From Oscillospiraceae bacterium (GTDB lineage Bacteria > Bacillota > Clostridia > Oscillospirales > Acutalibacteraceae), in contig JAQXVY010000001.1 of the NCBI GenBank assembly GCA_029225165.1, positions 1-41,228 of the forward strand: 41,228 nt of DNA, in the 5' to 3' direction. The notes under the pieces are model-generated. The model had not been told where the DNA came from, did not search any database, and saw nothing but the letters and a program-made list of their open reading frames with translations. Made by a program: the position numbers and the translations under genes. This document shows positions 17,726-25,845 of the stretch, one piece after another. Every line of letters begins with the position of its first letter. Position 1 is the first letter of the stretch.

Positions 17726-18416
17726 TATTGAGTATAACTACAATCATATAAAGGAAAGAATAGCAGAGGCTGCTGTGAAGTCAGGCAGAAAACCTGAGGA
17801 TATTACATTTCTTTCAGCTACAAAAACTGTGGAACCCGAGTATATTAATTATGCAATTTCCTTGGGACTTGACCATATTGGTGAAAACAGAGTTCAGGAA
17901 CTTCTTTCAAAATATGATGAATACAACCTTGAAAATTGCTCTTTGCAGTTTATAGGTCATTTGCAAAGCAATAAGGTAAGGCAGATTGTGGGCAAGGTTG
18001 ACCTTATTCAGTCTGTGGATTCCCTAAAACTTGCGAAGGAAGTTTCCAGAGTTTCTCAAAACAAAAACATAACAACTGATATTCTCGTTGAGGTAAACAT
18101 AGGTAAAGAGGAGAATAAGTCGGGAGTTATGCCCGAAATGCTGGAAGAATTGTTGTATCAAATCAAGGATTTACCGTCAATTAATATAAAAGGATTGATG
18201 ACAATCCCCCCAATTTGTGATGATAACAACAAAATTCGTAGTTTTTTTAGTGATATGAACAAGATGTTCCTTGACATATCGTCAAAAAAATTAGATAATG
18301 TATCTATGGATATTCTGTCTATGGGAATGTCCGGCGATTATTATGAAGCAATTCTTGAGGGTGCCAATATGGTTAGAATTGGTTCAGCACTATTTGGAAA
18401 AAGAATTTACAAATAA
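17706..18416 (+). CDS. yggS: PLP homeostasis protein, YggS/YlmE family
   Basis: Pyridoxal-phosphate-binding protein with a TIM-barrel alanine racemase-like fold and no known catalytic activity; it buffers PLP and affects amino acid pools. The PLP Lys lies in FLSATKTVEPE near residue 35, followed by GENRVQELLSKY, FIGHLQSNKVR, SVDSLKLA, VEVNIGKEENKSG, and the phosphate site LSMGMSGDYYEAI and VRIGSALFG. The start overlaps the HlyD-like gene. In Gram-positive bacteria this gene begins the ylm division cluster. Confidence 0.95.
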   Translation: MERLLSDIEYNYNHIKERIAEAAVKSGRKPEDITFLSATKTVEPEYINYAISLGLDHIGENRVQELLSKYDEYNLENCSLQFIGHLQSNKVRQIVGKVDLIQSVDSLKLAKEVSRVSQNKNITTDILVEVNIGKEENKSGVMPEMLEELLYQIKDLPSINIKGLMTIPPICDDNNKIRSFFSDMNKMFLDISSKKLDNVSMDILSMGMSGDYYEAILEGANMVRIGSALFGKRIYK

Positions 18417-18433
18417 ATTTGGAGGTTATGAGT

Positions 18434-18946
18434 ATGGCTGGTTTTGTTGAAAAGTTTAAAAAAATGTGGGATTCCCCGGATGACGAATACGATTACGATG
18501 AATATGAAGAAGAGGAAAACGGTTACGAAGAAGAATATGACCGTGAAAGCGAAAGAGAAAGAGAAAGAGAACAGCGCAGGGCAGAAAGAGCCGAGAGAAG
18601 AAAATATACAACAGATGCCTATACCGAGTATGAGGGCAACAATAATAAGGTTGTTAACATTAATACTAAAATCCAGGTAGTTCTCTTCAAGCCGGAAAGA
18701 TTTGGCGACGAAACAATTGAAATTGCAGACGAATTTACCAAGAATCGTACTGTTGTTCTTAATCTTGAAAATACAAACAGAGATATGTCAAGAAGAATTT
18801 TAGACTTTGTAAGCGGTGTTGCCTATGCAAAGAAGGGTAAGATCAAGAAGGTTTCAAACAACACCTTTATCGTTATGCCGGAAAATGTTGACTTCACCGG
18901 TGACGATCTCCTTGATGAGCTTGAAAGCAATGGAATTTTGTTTTAA
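18434..18946 (+). CDS. sepF: Cell division protein SepF
   Basis: SepF anchors and bundles FtsZ at the membrane. I choose ATG 18434, 8 bases after GGAGG; the upstream ATG 18428 is only two bases from the SD. The N-terminus MAGFVEKFKKMW is the amphipathic membrane-binding helix. Residues 15-60 are very acidic, then Arg/Glu repeats (encoded by a GAAAGA hexamer repeat near 18551-18570), followed by the conserved SepF domain from about 80 to the end (VVLFKPERFGDETIEIADEF, RRILDFVSGVAYA, NTFIVMPENVDFTG). 170 residues. It lies between yggS and ylmH; the membrane gene yggT/ylmG usually found between sepF and ylmH is missing. Confidence 0.95.
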   Translation: MAGFVEKFKKMWDSPDDEYDYDEYEEEENGYEEEYDRESEREREREQRRAERAERRKYTTDAYTEYEGNNNKVVNINTKIQVVLFKPERFGDETIEIADEFTKNRTVVLNLENTNRDMSRRILDFVSGVAYAKKGKIKKVSNNTFIVMPENVDFTGDDLLDELESNGILF

Positions 18947-18949
18947 TTA

Positions 18950-19693
18950 ATGACAAAAAACAGCGATGAAAATGATATTCTGATTAGCAGAATATCTGAT
19001 TTATATTATCTTGCCTGTGAAAGGAACAAGCCTACCTTTACCCAGTTCCTTAATGAACAGGAAATTTCTGTGTGTATTGAGGGTCTTAAAACCTTTTGCA
19101 TTACCGACTATTCCTTTTACGGCGGTTATGAAAACAGCCAAAGGAAAATCTTGGGATTTCTTGCCGAGAAGGATGATTTCCCTGTTACTATAATTGAGTT
19201 TAAGTACCGAAAACAGGATAAACTAAATCACAGGCAATTTCTCGGGACAATACTTTCAACTGGCCTAAAGCGTTCCGTTTTGGGTGACATAATATGCTTG
19301 GAGGGTGTCACCTATGTATTTATCCTTTCAAATCAAGCCGATTATGTTATGTCACAGCTTGACAGGATTGCTCGTGTTGGTGTTAAGTCAAGGATTATTA
19401 ATCTTAAAGACTTTAATTATACCCCGAAATTTAGTTTCAAGGAATATTCGGTAAGCTCATTACGGCTTGACAACATTGTTGCAGGAATTACAGGTTTTAG
19501 TCGAGAAAAAACACGAAACCTGATTTTAAGCGGAAATGTGTTTGTGAATTACTTGCAAAAAGATAATATAAGTTATAAGATAAATACAGGTGATGTTCTG
19601 TCCATACGAAAATTCGGGAAATTTATCCTTGATGAAGTAATTGGACAAACTAAAAAAGGCAGATATAAAATAATTATAAAACAATACATATAA
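18950..19693 (+). CDS. ylmH: S4-domain RNA-binding protein YlmH
   Basis: A 247-residue protein of the YlmH family, which associates with ribosomes or the cell division region in Gram-positive bacteria. The N-terminal two-thirds contains the family motifs GGYENSQRKILGF and HRQFLGTILSTGLKRSVLGDI. The C-terminal S4 RNA-binding domain covers about 165-235 (SSLRLDNIVAGITGFSREKTRNLI, then SGNVFVNY and NTGDVLSIRKFGKF). Only three bases separate it from sepF. There is little room for an SD, so translation is probably coupled to sepF. Confidence 0.93.
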   Translation: MTKNSDENDILISRISDLYYLACERNKPTFTQFLNEQEISVCIEGLKTFCITDYSFYGGYENSQRKILGFLAEKDDFPVTIIEFKYRKQDKLNHRQFLGTILSTGLKRSVLGDIICLEGVTYVFILSNQADYVMSQLDRIARVGVKSRIINLKDFNYTPKFSFKEYSVSSLRLDNIVAGITGFSREKTRNLILSGNVFVNYLQKDNISYKINTGDVLSIRKFGKFILDEVIGQTKKGRYKIIIKQYI

Positions 19694-19706
19694 GGGAGAC
19701 TGAAAA

Positions 19707-20393
19707 ATGCTTACTATTGATGAAATTAAAGATGTGAAATTCAGAACTAACAGAGGGCAGTCCTTCTACAAGGCAGAGGATGTAGATGCTTTTATTGATG
19801 AAGTTATTGAAACCCTTGAAATGAAGAATAACGAGAAAGCCGAGCTTGTTCACAAGATGGATATTCTTGCAACAAGAATTGAACAGTACCGTTCCGACGA
19901 GGAAACTGTCAGAAATGCTTTGCTTTCTGCTCAAAAGGTGGCTGATTCAACTCTTAAGGAGGCTAATGAGCAGTCTGAGGTTTCCCTTAAGAATGCAAAG
20001 GAAAAGGCAGACAAAATGATTGCCGACGCTCAAAAAGAGGTAGCAAAGGAAAAGGAAGCTCTTGTTGCTTTGCAGAAGCTTGCAAATGAAATGAGAAGCG
20101 AACTGTTTATGAAGGTTAAAAACTGCATAGATATTGTTGATGCACTTCCTTCCGAGGGTGTTGTGAATGAAATTAAGGCAAAGCTTAATAAGGAATTTCC
20201 AACTCCTGTTGCTGATTCAGTAGCAGATAAAGAAGAGCCTGAAAAAATCAAACTTGCCCAGCCTGTTTCTGTTAAAGAGGACAAGGTTGTTGTAGAAGAT
20301 GATGAAAAAACTCCTGTTAAGGAGCCTGTTACCGAAGCTACAACAAAGTTTGGTGTGCTGAAATTCGGCAGCAACTATGATGTTGAAGAATAA
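19707..20393 (+). CDS. divIVA: DivIVA domain cell division/polarity protein
   Basis: A coiled-coil protein that senses negative membrane curvature and organises division-site and polar proteins. The N-terminal DivIVA domain (MLTIDEIKDVKFRTNRGQSF..., with EDVDAFIDEVIETLE) is followed by a long coiled coil rich in Lys/Glu/Ala from about 40 to 140, and an acidic, Pro/Val-rich C-terminal tail. 228 residues. An AGGGAG SD precedes the ATG. The gene order sepF-ylmH-divIVA-ileS is the conserved Gram-positive arrangement. Confidence 0.93.
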   Translation: MLTIDEIKDVKFRTNRGQSFYKAEDVDAFIDEVIETLEMKNNEKAELVHKMDILATRIEQYRSDEETVRNALLSAQKVADSTLKEANEQSEVSLKNAKEKADKMIADAQKEVAKEKEALVALQKLANEMRSELFMKVKNCIDIVDALPSEGVVNEIKAKLNKEFPTPVADSVADKEEPEKIKLAQPVSVKEDKVVVEDDEKTPVKEPVTEATTKFGVLKFGSNYDVEE

Positions 20394-20424
20394 TTAATAT
20401 TTTTATATATTGGAGAGAAGAATA

Positions 20425-23202
20425 ATGTCACAGGATTACAATCAGACACTTAATCTCCCAAAGACTGACTTTCCTATGCGTGCAGGTTTGCCTAAAAGTG
20501 AACCGGGTACCTTGGAGGCTTGGGAAGAAAACAAGGTGTATGACAAATTAATGGAGAAAAATGAAGGTAAACCGTTGTTTGTGTTGCACGACGGACCTCC
20601 TTATGCCAACGGTGATATTCACCTTGGTCATGCCTTAAATAAAATCTTAAAGGATTTTATTGTCAGACAAAAAAATATGTCCGGCTACAAGGCACCTTAT
20701 GTTCCCGGTTGGGATACCCACGGTCTGCCAACTGAGCTTAAGGCAAGACAAAAGGCAGGAGTTGGCAATTCAGCAGAGATTTCTATTGTTGAGCTCCGCA
20801 AAATGTGCGAGGACTTTGTTACAGGATATATCAACGACCAACGCAATCAGTTCAAAAGACTTGGAATTATCGGTGAATGGGATAACCCATATATCACATT
20901 ACAGCACGAATTTGAGGCTGAACAAATCAGAGTTTTTGCGGAAATGGCGTCAAAGGGCTACATTTACAAGGGACTTAAGCCTGTTTATTGGTGCCCTGAG
21001 TGTAAGACTGCTCTTGCAGAGGCTGAAATTGAGTATGCCGAGGACCCATGTCACTCAATTTATGTAAAGTTTACTGTTACAGACGACAAGGGTGTATTCT
21101 CAAATATGGGAATTGACCCTGCAAAGGTTAAGTTTGTTATTTGGACAACAACTACTTGGACACTTCCTGCCAATGTAGCAATCTGTGTCGGACCAAGATA
21201 TGAATATTCTGTTGTTAAAACAGGTGACGAATATTTGGTAATGGCAACCGAGCTTTATAAATCTGCTCTTGAGGTAGCCGAAATTACCGACTATGAGGTT
21301 GTTGCAACTGTTAAGGGTAGTGAGCTTGAATACATCAAGACTGCACATCCTTTCCTTGACAGAGAATCCCTTATTATTGTGGGCGACCATGTTACTCTTG
21401 AAAGCGGTACCGGATGCGTACATACTGCACCCGGACACGGTGTTGACGACTACAACGTTTGTCAGAATTACCCTGAAATTCCTGTCATTTGTCCTGTTGA
21501 CTCAAACGGTGTATTAACCGACGAAGCAGGTCAGTTTGCGGGTCTGACAACGGACGAGGCAAACAAGAAGATTGCAATTTTTCTTGATGAGAACGGTTAT
21601 CTCTTTGCACTTAAGAAGATTATCCACCAGTATCCACACTGCTGGAGATGTAAGACACCAATTCTGTTCAGAGCAACCGACCAGTGGTTCTGCTCTGTGG
21701 ACGACTTTAAGGACCAGGCTGTTGATGCTATAAATACAGTAGAGTGGATTCCTGCTTGGGGTCGTGACAGAATTACCAATATGGTTAAGGAAAGAAAAGA
21801 CTGGTGTATTTCCCGTCAGAGAAAATGGGGTGTTCCGATTCCGATTTTCTTCTGTAAAGAATGTGGCGAGGCTCATATTGACAGAGATGCAATGATGGCT
21901 GTTGCAGATTTGTTTGAAAAAGAAGGCTCAAACGCTTGGTATAACCACACAGCCTCAGAAATTTTACCTGAGGGTACAAAGTGTAAGAAGTGCGATTGTA
22001 CAGAGTTTGAAAAAGAAAAGGATATTATGGATGTTTGGTTTGACAGCGGTTCATCCCACGCAGCCGTAATGGGTAAGCGTGATAACCTGACAACTCCTGC
22101 TGACCTTTACCTTGAGGGTAACGACCAGTACAGAGGTTGGTTCCAGTCATCCCTCTTAACATCTGTTGCAACTAATGGAGTTGCCCCATACAAGGCTGTT
22201 CTTACTCACGGAATGATTCTTGACGAAGAAAAGAGAAAGATGAGTAAGTCCCTTGGCAACGGTATCAGCCCACAGGATGTAATCAACCAGTACGGTGCCG
22301 ATGTGTTAAGACTTTGGGTTGCGTCTACCGACTATCAGTCTGATGTTCATATTTCAAATGATATTCTAAAGCAGATTTCTGAATCATACAGAAAAATCAG
22401 AAACACAGCTCGTTTTATCTTGGGTAATGTTTCCGACTTTAACCCTGATACAGACTCTGTTTCCCTTGATGAGCTTATGCCAATGGACAAGTGGGCACTT
22501 GTAAAGCTTAATGAGCTAATTACAAAGGTTGCCGGTGCTTACGAAAAGTACGAATTCCATCAGGTATATCATTCAGTAAGAAACTTCTGTGTAATTGATA
22601 TGTCCAACTTCTACCTTGATGTATTAAAGGACAGACTTTACACAGAAAAGCAGGACAGCAAATCAAGAAGAGCTGCTCAAACAGCTATCTACATCATTCT
22701 TGACGCATTAACAAGGATGATTAGCCCGATTTTGGCTTACACCTCCGAAGAAATTTGGAAGTACATCCCTCACAAGGCAACTCACGACAGCGAATCCATC
22801 CTCTTTAACCAGATGCCTAAGACTGTTGATGTTAAGGTAACAGATGACTTTATGCTCACTTGGGAGAAGATTCATAACCTTAGAGATGATGTAAAGAAGG
22901 CTCTTGAGGAGGCTGTTAAGGCTAAGAAAATCAAAAAGTCCCTTGATGCAAAGGTTGTTCTCAACTGTGGCGGAGAGTACTTTGATTTTGCAAAATCCGT
23001 TGAGGCTGAGCTAAAGAGTGCCTTTATCGTTTCTGATGTAGAGGTTAAGGATGCAGGTACTACCGATACATCTTCACTATCTATTGATATTGAGCTTGCA
23101 CAGGGCGAAAAATGCGAAAGATGCTGGGAACATTCCACTACTGTTGGACAGGACAGCGAACATCCCACACTTTGTGCAAGATGCGTAAATGTGCTAAAAT
23201 AA
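20425..23202 (+). CDS. ileS: Isoleucyl-tRNA synthetase
   Basis: Charges tRNA-Ile; class I synthetase with CP1 editing domain. Start ATG 20425 follows GGAGAG by about 8 bases; an in-frame TTG 20410 is upstream of that SD and unlikely. 925 residues. HIGH is HLGH at about residue 68 (PPYANGDIHLGHALNK), KMSKS at about 604 (KRKMSKSLGNG), and the C-terminal zinc site CERCW...CARC is at about 895-922. That zinc end and size fit the common bacterial type. No T-box lies upstream, unlike many Firmicutes ileS genes; it appears to be cotranscribed with divIVA. A strong terminator follows. Confidence 0.98.
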   Translation: MSQDYNQTLNLPKTDFPMRAGLPKSEPGTLEAWEENKVYDKLMEKNEGKPLFVLHDGPPYANGDIHLGHALNKILKDFIVRQKNMSGYKAPYVPGWDTHGLPTELKARQKAGVGNSAEISIVELRKMCEDFVTGYINDQRNQFKRLGIIGEWDNPYITLQHEFEAEQIRVFAEMASKGYIYKGLKPVYWCPECKTALAEAEIEYAEDPCHSIYVKFTVTDDKGVFSNMGIDPAKVKFVIWTTTTWTLPANVAICVGPRYEYSVVKTGDEYLVMATELYKSALEVAEITDYEVVATVKGSELEYIKTAHPFLDRESLIIVGDHVTLESGTGCVHTAPGHGVDDYNVCQNYPEIPVICPVDSNGVLTDEAGQFAGLTTDEANKKIAIFLDENGYLFALKKIIHQYPHCWRCKTPILFRATDQWFCSVDDFKDQAVDAINTVEWIPAWGRDRITNMVKERKDWCISRQRKWGVPIPIFFCKECGEAHIDRDAMMAVADLFEKEGSNAWYNHTASEILPEGTKCKKCDCTEFEKEKDIMDVWFDSGSSHAAVMGKRDNLTTPADLYLEGNDQYRGWFQSSLLTSVATNGVAPYKAVLTHGMILDEEKRKMSKSLGNGISPQDVINQYGADVLRLWVASTDYQSDVHISNDILKQISESYRKIRNTARFILGNVSDFNPDTDSVSLDELMPMDKWALVKLNELITKVAGAYEKYEFHQVYHSVRNFCVIDMSNFYLDVLKDRLYTEKQDSKSRRAAQTAIYIILDALTRMISPILAYTSEEIWKYIPHKATHDSESILFNQMPKTVDVKVTDDFMLTWEKIHNLRDDVKKALEEAVKAKKIKKSLDAKVVLNCGGEYFDFAKSVEAELKSAFIVSDVEVKDAGTTDTSSLSIDIELAQGEKCERCWEHSTTVGQDSEHPTLCARCVNVLK

Positions 23203-23221
23203 TTATTAAATAATTTTAAGG

Positions 23222-23249
23222 CGGTGCACAGCAGTGTGCACCGTTTTTT
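23222..23249 (+). terminator. Intrinsic terminator after ileS
   Basis: Perfect 9-bp stem CGGTGCACA with TGTGCACCG around loop GCAG, followed by six T. Only 13 bases separate it from the lspA start codon. Confidence 0.93.
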
Positions 23250-23262
23250 ATGAGGTGATAAA

Positions 23263-23745
23263 TTGGTTGGTATATCTCTTGTTATTGCCGGTCTGATTGT
23301 ATTTCTTGACCAATTAATTAAATATTTCGTTGTGCAGTATCTTCCACAGGCAGGAACGGTTACAGCTGTGCCCTATATTTTGGACTTAACCTACGTGGAA
23401 AACAGGGGAGTAGCCTTTGGTATGTTTAAGAATATGAGGTGGATTTTTGTTGTGTTTACCGCCATAATTATACTTGTGCTTTTGTATATAATTATTTTTA
23501 AGGGGATAAAGTCAAAGTTGTTTCTTATCTCCTCGGCTCTTATTATCGGTGGAGGAATCGGAAACCTTATTGACAGGATTTTCCTGGGTTATGTAATTGA
23601 CTATCTGCAACTTTCCTTTTTCAGTCCGGTATGTAATTTTGCCGATTATGCAATAACTGTGGGAACAGTTTTACTTGTGATATATCTTCTGTTTTTCTCC
23701 GACTCCTCAAAGGCAAAACCCCAAAAGGAGAAGGACAATGACTGA
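23263..23745 (+). CDS. lspA: Lipoprotein signal peptidase (signal peptidase II)
   Basis: Membrane aspartyl protease that removes signal peptides from prolipoproteins. 160 residues with four membrane helices. Family motifs are FLDQLIKYFV near the N-terminus, YVENRGVAFGMF, and the two catalytic Asp in GNLIDRIFLGYVIDYL and NFADYAI. The start is TTG, 5-6 bases after GAGGTGATAA. No promoter fits between the ileS terminator and this start. The last eight bases overlap the next gene, so lspA and the pseudouridine synthase are coupled, as is usual. Confidence 0.96.
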   Translation: MVGISLVIAGLIVFLDQLIKYFVVQYLPQAGTVTAVPYILDLTYVENRGVAFGMFKNMRWIFVVFTAIIILVLLYIIIFKGIKSKLFLISSALIIGGGIGNLIDRIFLGYVIDYLQLSFFSPVCNFADYAITVGTVLLVIYLLFFSDSSKAKPQKEKDND

Positions 23746-24661
23746 ACACAGCTTTTTGTCTTGTAAGGAGGATGAGGGGGAGAGAATAGACAAATTTCTA
23801 TCCCGAAAAATCACCGATATTTCCCGTTCTGCTATTGCTAATCTAATAGAAAAAGAAAGCCTAATGGTAAACGGTGCTACGCAAAACAAAAAATATAAGG
23901 TTAAGTGTGGCGACCAAATCAGTTTTGTCATTCCCGACCCTGTGGAATATACGGTTACGGCTGAAAACATCCCACTTGATATTGTCTATGAAGATAACGA
24001 CCTGTTAGTAGTGAATAAGCCAAAGGGAATGGTTGTTCATCCTGCACCGGGTAACTATTCAGGTACCCTTGTAAATGCACTTCTCTACCACTGTAAGGAC
24101 AGCCTTTCAGGTATAAACGGAGTGTTAAGACCGGGAATAGTCCACCGAATTGATAAAAACACAAGCGGACTCCTCATAGTTGCAAAGAACGATTTTTCCC
24201 ACAATGCCCTTGCAGAGCAAATTAAAGTGCATAGCTTTAAAAGGGAATATGAGGCTGTTGTATACGGAAATATAACAGAAAAGGGAACTGTTGATTCACC
24301 TATTGGCAGAAGTAAAAAAGACCGAAAAAAGATGTGTGTAACCTATGAAAATTCAAAGAGTGCAGTGACTCATTATGAGGTGATAGAAAATTTCGGCAGT
24401 TTCACACATATTAAGTGTATTTTAGAAACAGGCAGAACACATCAAATCAGAGTTCATATGGCGTCAATCGGCCACCCGGTTGCAGGGGACGATGTTTACG
24501 GCCCTAAAAAGGTGATAACAAAGCTTAACGGTCAATGCCTCCACGCAAAGGTTATTGGCTTCATTCATCCCCGCAGCGGAGAATATTTGGAGTTTAATTC
24601 AGAGCTACCGGAATATTTCAATAAATTTCTCATAGAAATGCAAAAAATAATTAAAAATTAA
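23738..24661 (+). CDS. rluD: RluA-family pseudouridine synthase (RluD-like)
   Basis: Converts uridines in rRNA to pseudouridine. 307 residues: an N-terminal S4 RNA-binding domain (about 10-75; RIDKFLSRKITDISRSAIANLI), then the catalytic domain with LLVVNKPKGMVVHPAPG, the catalytic Asp in GIVHRIDKNTSGLLIVAKN, and LETGRTHQIRVHMASIGHPVAGDDVYG. The lspA-rluD pair with S4 domain favours RluD (23S rRNA helix 69) over RluC; the exact target cannot be read from the sequence. An AAGGAG SD lies in the end of lspA. Confidence 0.9.
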   Translation: MTEHSFLSCKEDEGERIDKFLSRKITDISRSAIANLIEKESLMVNGATQNKKYKVKCGDQISFVIPDPVEYTVTAENIPLDIVYEDNDLLVVNKPKGMVVHPAPGNYSGTLVNALLYHCKDSLSGINGVLRPGIVHRIDKNTSGLLIVAKNDFSHNALAEQIKVHSFKREYEAVVYGNITEKGTVDSPIGRSKKDRKKMCVTYENSKSAVTHYEVIENFGSFTHIKCILETGRTHQIRVHMASIGHPVAGDDVYGPKKVITKLNGQCLHAKVIGFIHPRSGEYLEFNSELPEYFNKFLIEMQKIIKN

Positions 24662-24692
24662 TTAAATTATTTTTCATAACAGGAAAAAACAC

Positions 24693-24721
24693 TTGCATTT
24701 AGGCTTAAACTATGTTATTAT
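24693..24721 (+). promoter_or_regulatory. Extended -10 sigma-A promoter for rplS
   Basis: TTGCAT at 24693-24698, 17-bp spacer, TATTAT at 24716-24721 preceded by TG plus one base. Transcript start near 24728, giving a leader of about 120 bases before rplS. Confidence 0.82.
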
Positions 24722-24727
24722 ATACAA

Positions 24728-24840
24728 GCGTTTGGAATCTGTCAGAAAACTGATAGGGGTCAAATTAAGGTCTATGACCGAAAGTTTGAAGCTGACATTC
24801 CTCTGCCTTGTTGTGTACGAATGTCTGAATTATTAGGAGG
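24728..24840 (+). ncRNA. Structured 5' leader of rplS (candidate L19 autoregulatory leader)
   Basis: The leader can form CTGTCAG/CTGATAG (24739-24756, loop AAAA, one G.U), GGTC/GACC (24769-24779, loop TAT), and a perfect 7-bp stem GACATTC/GAATGTC (24794-24825, 18-base loop) just before AGGAGG. An earlier GGTC at 24758-24761 could compete for the same GACC. L19 leaders that bind their own protein are known in Firmicutes; I could not match this to that model base by base, so the identity is inference while the structure is visible. Confidence 0.55.
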
Positions 24841-24848
24841 AAAAGTAA

Positions 24849-25196
24849 ATGGACGCACTAAAACTTATTGCACAAACATCAATGAAAGAATCTTTCCCGG
24901 AGTTTAATGTTGGTGATACTGTTAAGGTATCAGTTAACATTCGTGAAGGCGAAAGAGAGCGTATTCAGATGTTTGAAGGTACTGTTATCGCAAAGAAGGG
25001 AAGCGGAGTTTCCGAAACATTCACAGTAAGAAGAGTATCTTACGGTGTTGGTATCGAAAGAGTATTCCCTGTACATTCACCAAATGTGGTTGATGTTAAG
25101 GTTGTTAGATACGGTAAGGTTCGCAGAAGTAAGCTTTATTACTTAAGAGATAGAGTAGGTAAGGCTGCTAAGGTAAAAGAACAAATCAAAAAGTAA
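24849..25196 (+). CDS. rplS: 50S ribosomal protein L19
   Basis: Large-subunit protein at the subunit interface. 115 residues; the core [35 protein letters not shown] (quoted in part: VREGxRERIQxFEG motif), the [18 protein letters not shown] block and the basic end [19 protein letters not shown] are all present. AGGAGG lies 8 bases before the ATG. It has its own promoter, a structured leader and a terminator, so it is an independent unit. trmD and rimM, its frequent partners, are absent here. Confidence 0.97.
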   Translation: MDALKLIAQTSMKESFPEFNVGDTVKVSVNIREGERERIQMFEGTVIAKKGSGVSETFTVRRVSYGVGIERVFPVHSPNVVDVKVVRYGKVRRSKLYYLRDRVGKAAKVKEQIKK

Positions 25197-25198
25197 TT

Positions 25199-25223
25199 AA
25201 AGGGGACATTATGTCCCTTTTTT
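25199..25223 (+). terminator. Intrinsic terminator after rplS
   Basis: AAGGGGACA pairs with TGTCCCTTT (one G.U) around loop TTA, then a run of T. It ends 31 bases before the lepB start. Confidence 0.9.
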
Positions 25224-25254
25224 ACTTTATTTTAACGGATGGAAACGAATTTTA

Positions 25255-25818
25255 ATGGATAAAAATTATCAAAATAATAAATATATAATAAAAACAGGTT
25301 ATATTGGCAACTGGGTTTTCGACTGGGCAAAATCCATTGCTGCAATAATGTTTATAATGCTGTTTATTTTGACCTTTTTCTTTAGGATTGTCAATGTTGA
25401 TGGGGATTCTATGAAGAACACCCTACTTAATGACGAAAAACTGATTGTAACAAGCTTTATGTACACACCTACTGACGGTGATATTGTTGTAATAAGCCAC
25501 GGTCAGCATTTGGATGAACCAATCGTTAAGCGTGTTATTGCCACCGAGGGTGAAACTCTGAAAATTGACTTTGACAAGCAAAAGGTTTATGTGAATGATA
25601 AGCTGATTGACGAGCCTTACATTTCTTCTGAGATTGTAAGGGGCGATTCTGTTATCCCTGAAATTATTCCGGAGGGGAAAATTTTTGTAATGGGTGATAA
25701 CAGGGCAATTTCCAACGACAGCAGATATAACCAAGTGGGCCTTATAGATGTTAAGGATGTTATAGGAAAGGCTCAATTCAGAATTATACCTTTAAATAAA
25801 ATAGGATATTTATATTAA
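25255..25818 (+). CDS. lepB: Signal peptidase I, first tandem copy
   Basis: Membrane serine protease that cleaves signal peptides from exported proteins. 187 residues with one membrane helix at about 24-45, the catalytic Ser in DGDSMKNTL (about 52) and the catalytic Lys in VKRVIATEGETL (about 92). GDNR and the closing DSRYNQVGLI complete the family boxes. The SM-x-N-T form lacks the Pro of the usual SMxPT motif. Its SD is weak (GGAAACG). It is followed 18 bases later by a close paralogue. No promoter is visible between the rplS terminator and the start. Confidence 0.95.
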   Translation: MDKNYQNNKYIIKTGYIGNWVFDWAKSIAAIMFIMLFILTFFFRIVNVDGDSMKNTLLNDEKLIVTSFMYTPTDGDIVVISHGQHLDEPIVKRVIATEGETLKIDFDKQKVYVNDKLIDEPYISSEIVRGDSVIPEIIPEGKIFVMGDNRAISNDSRYNQVGLIDVKDVIGKAQFRIIPLNKIGYLY

Positions 25819-25845
25819 TTTTCCCTCTGCAAGGCGGTGAATGTT

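Noticed and set aside
18444..18680. Lys/Glu-rich alternative frame inside sepF
   Set aside because: Product of the GAAAGA repeat read in another frame; sepF is in the conserved frame.
20394..20424. T-box leader before ileS (also sought before leuS)
   Set aside because: The intergenic spaces are only 14-31 bases; no room for specifier or antiterminator elements.
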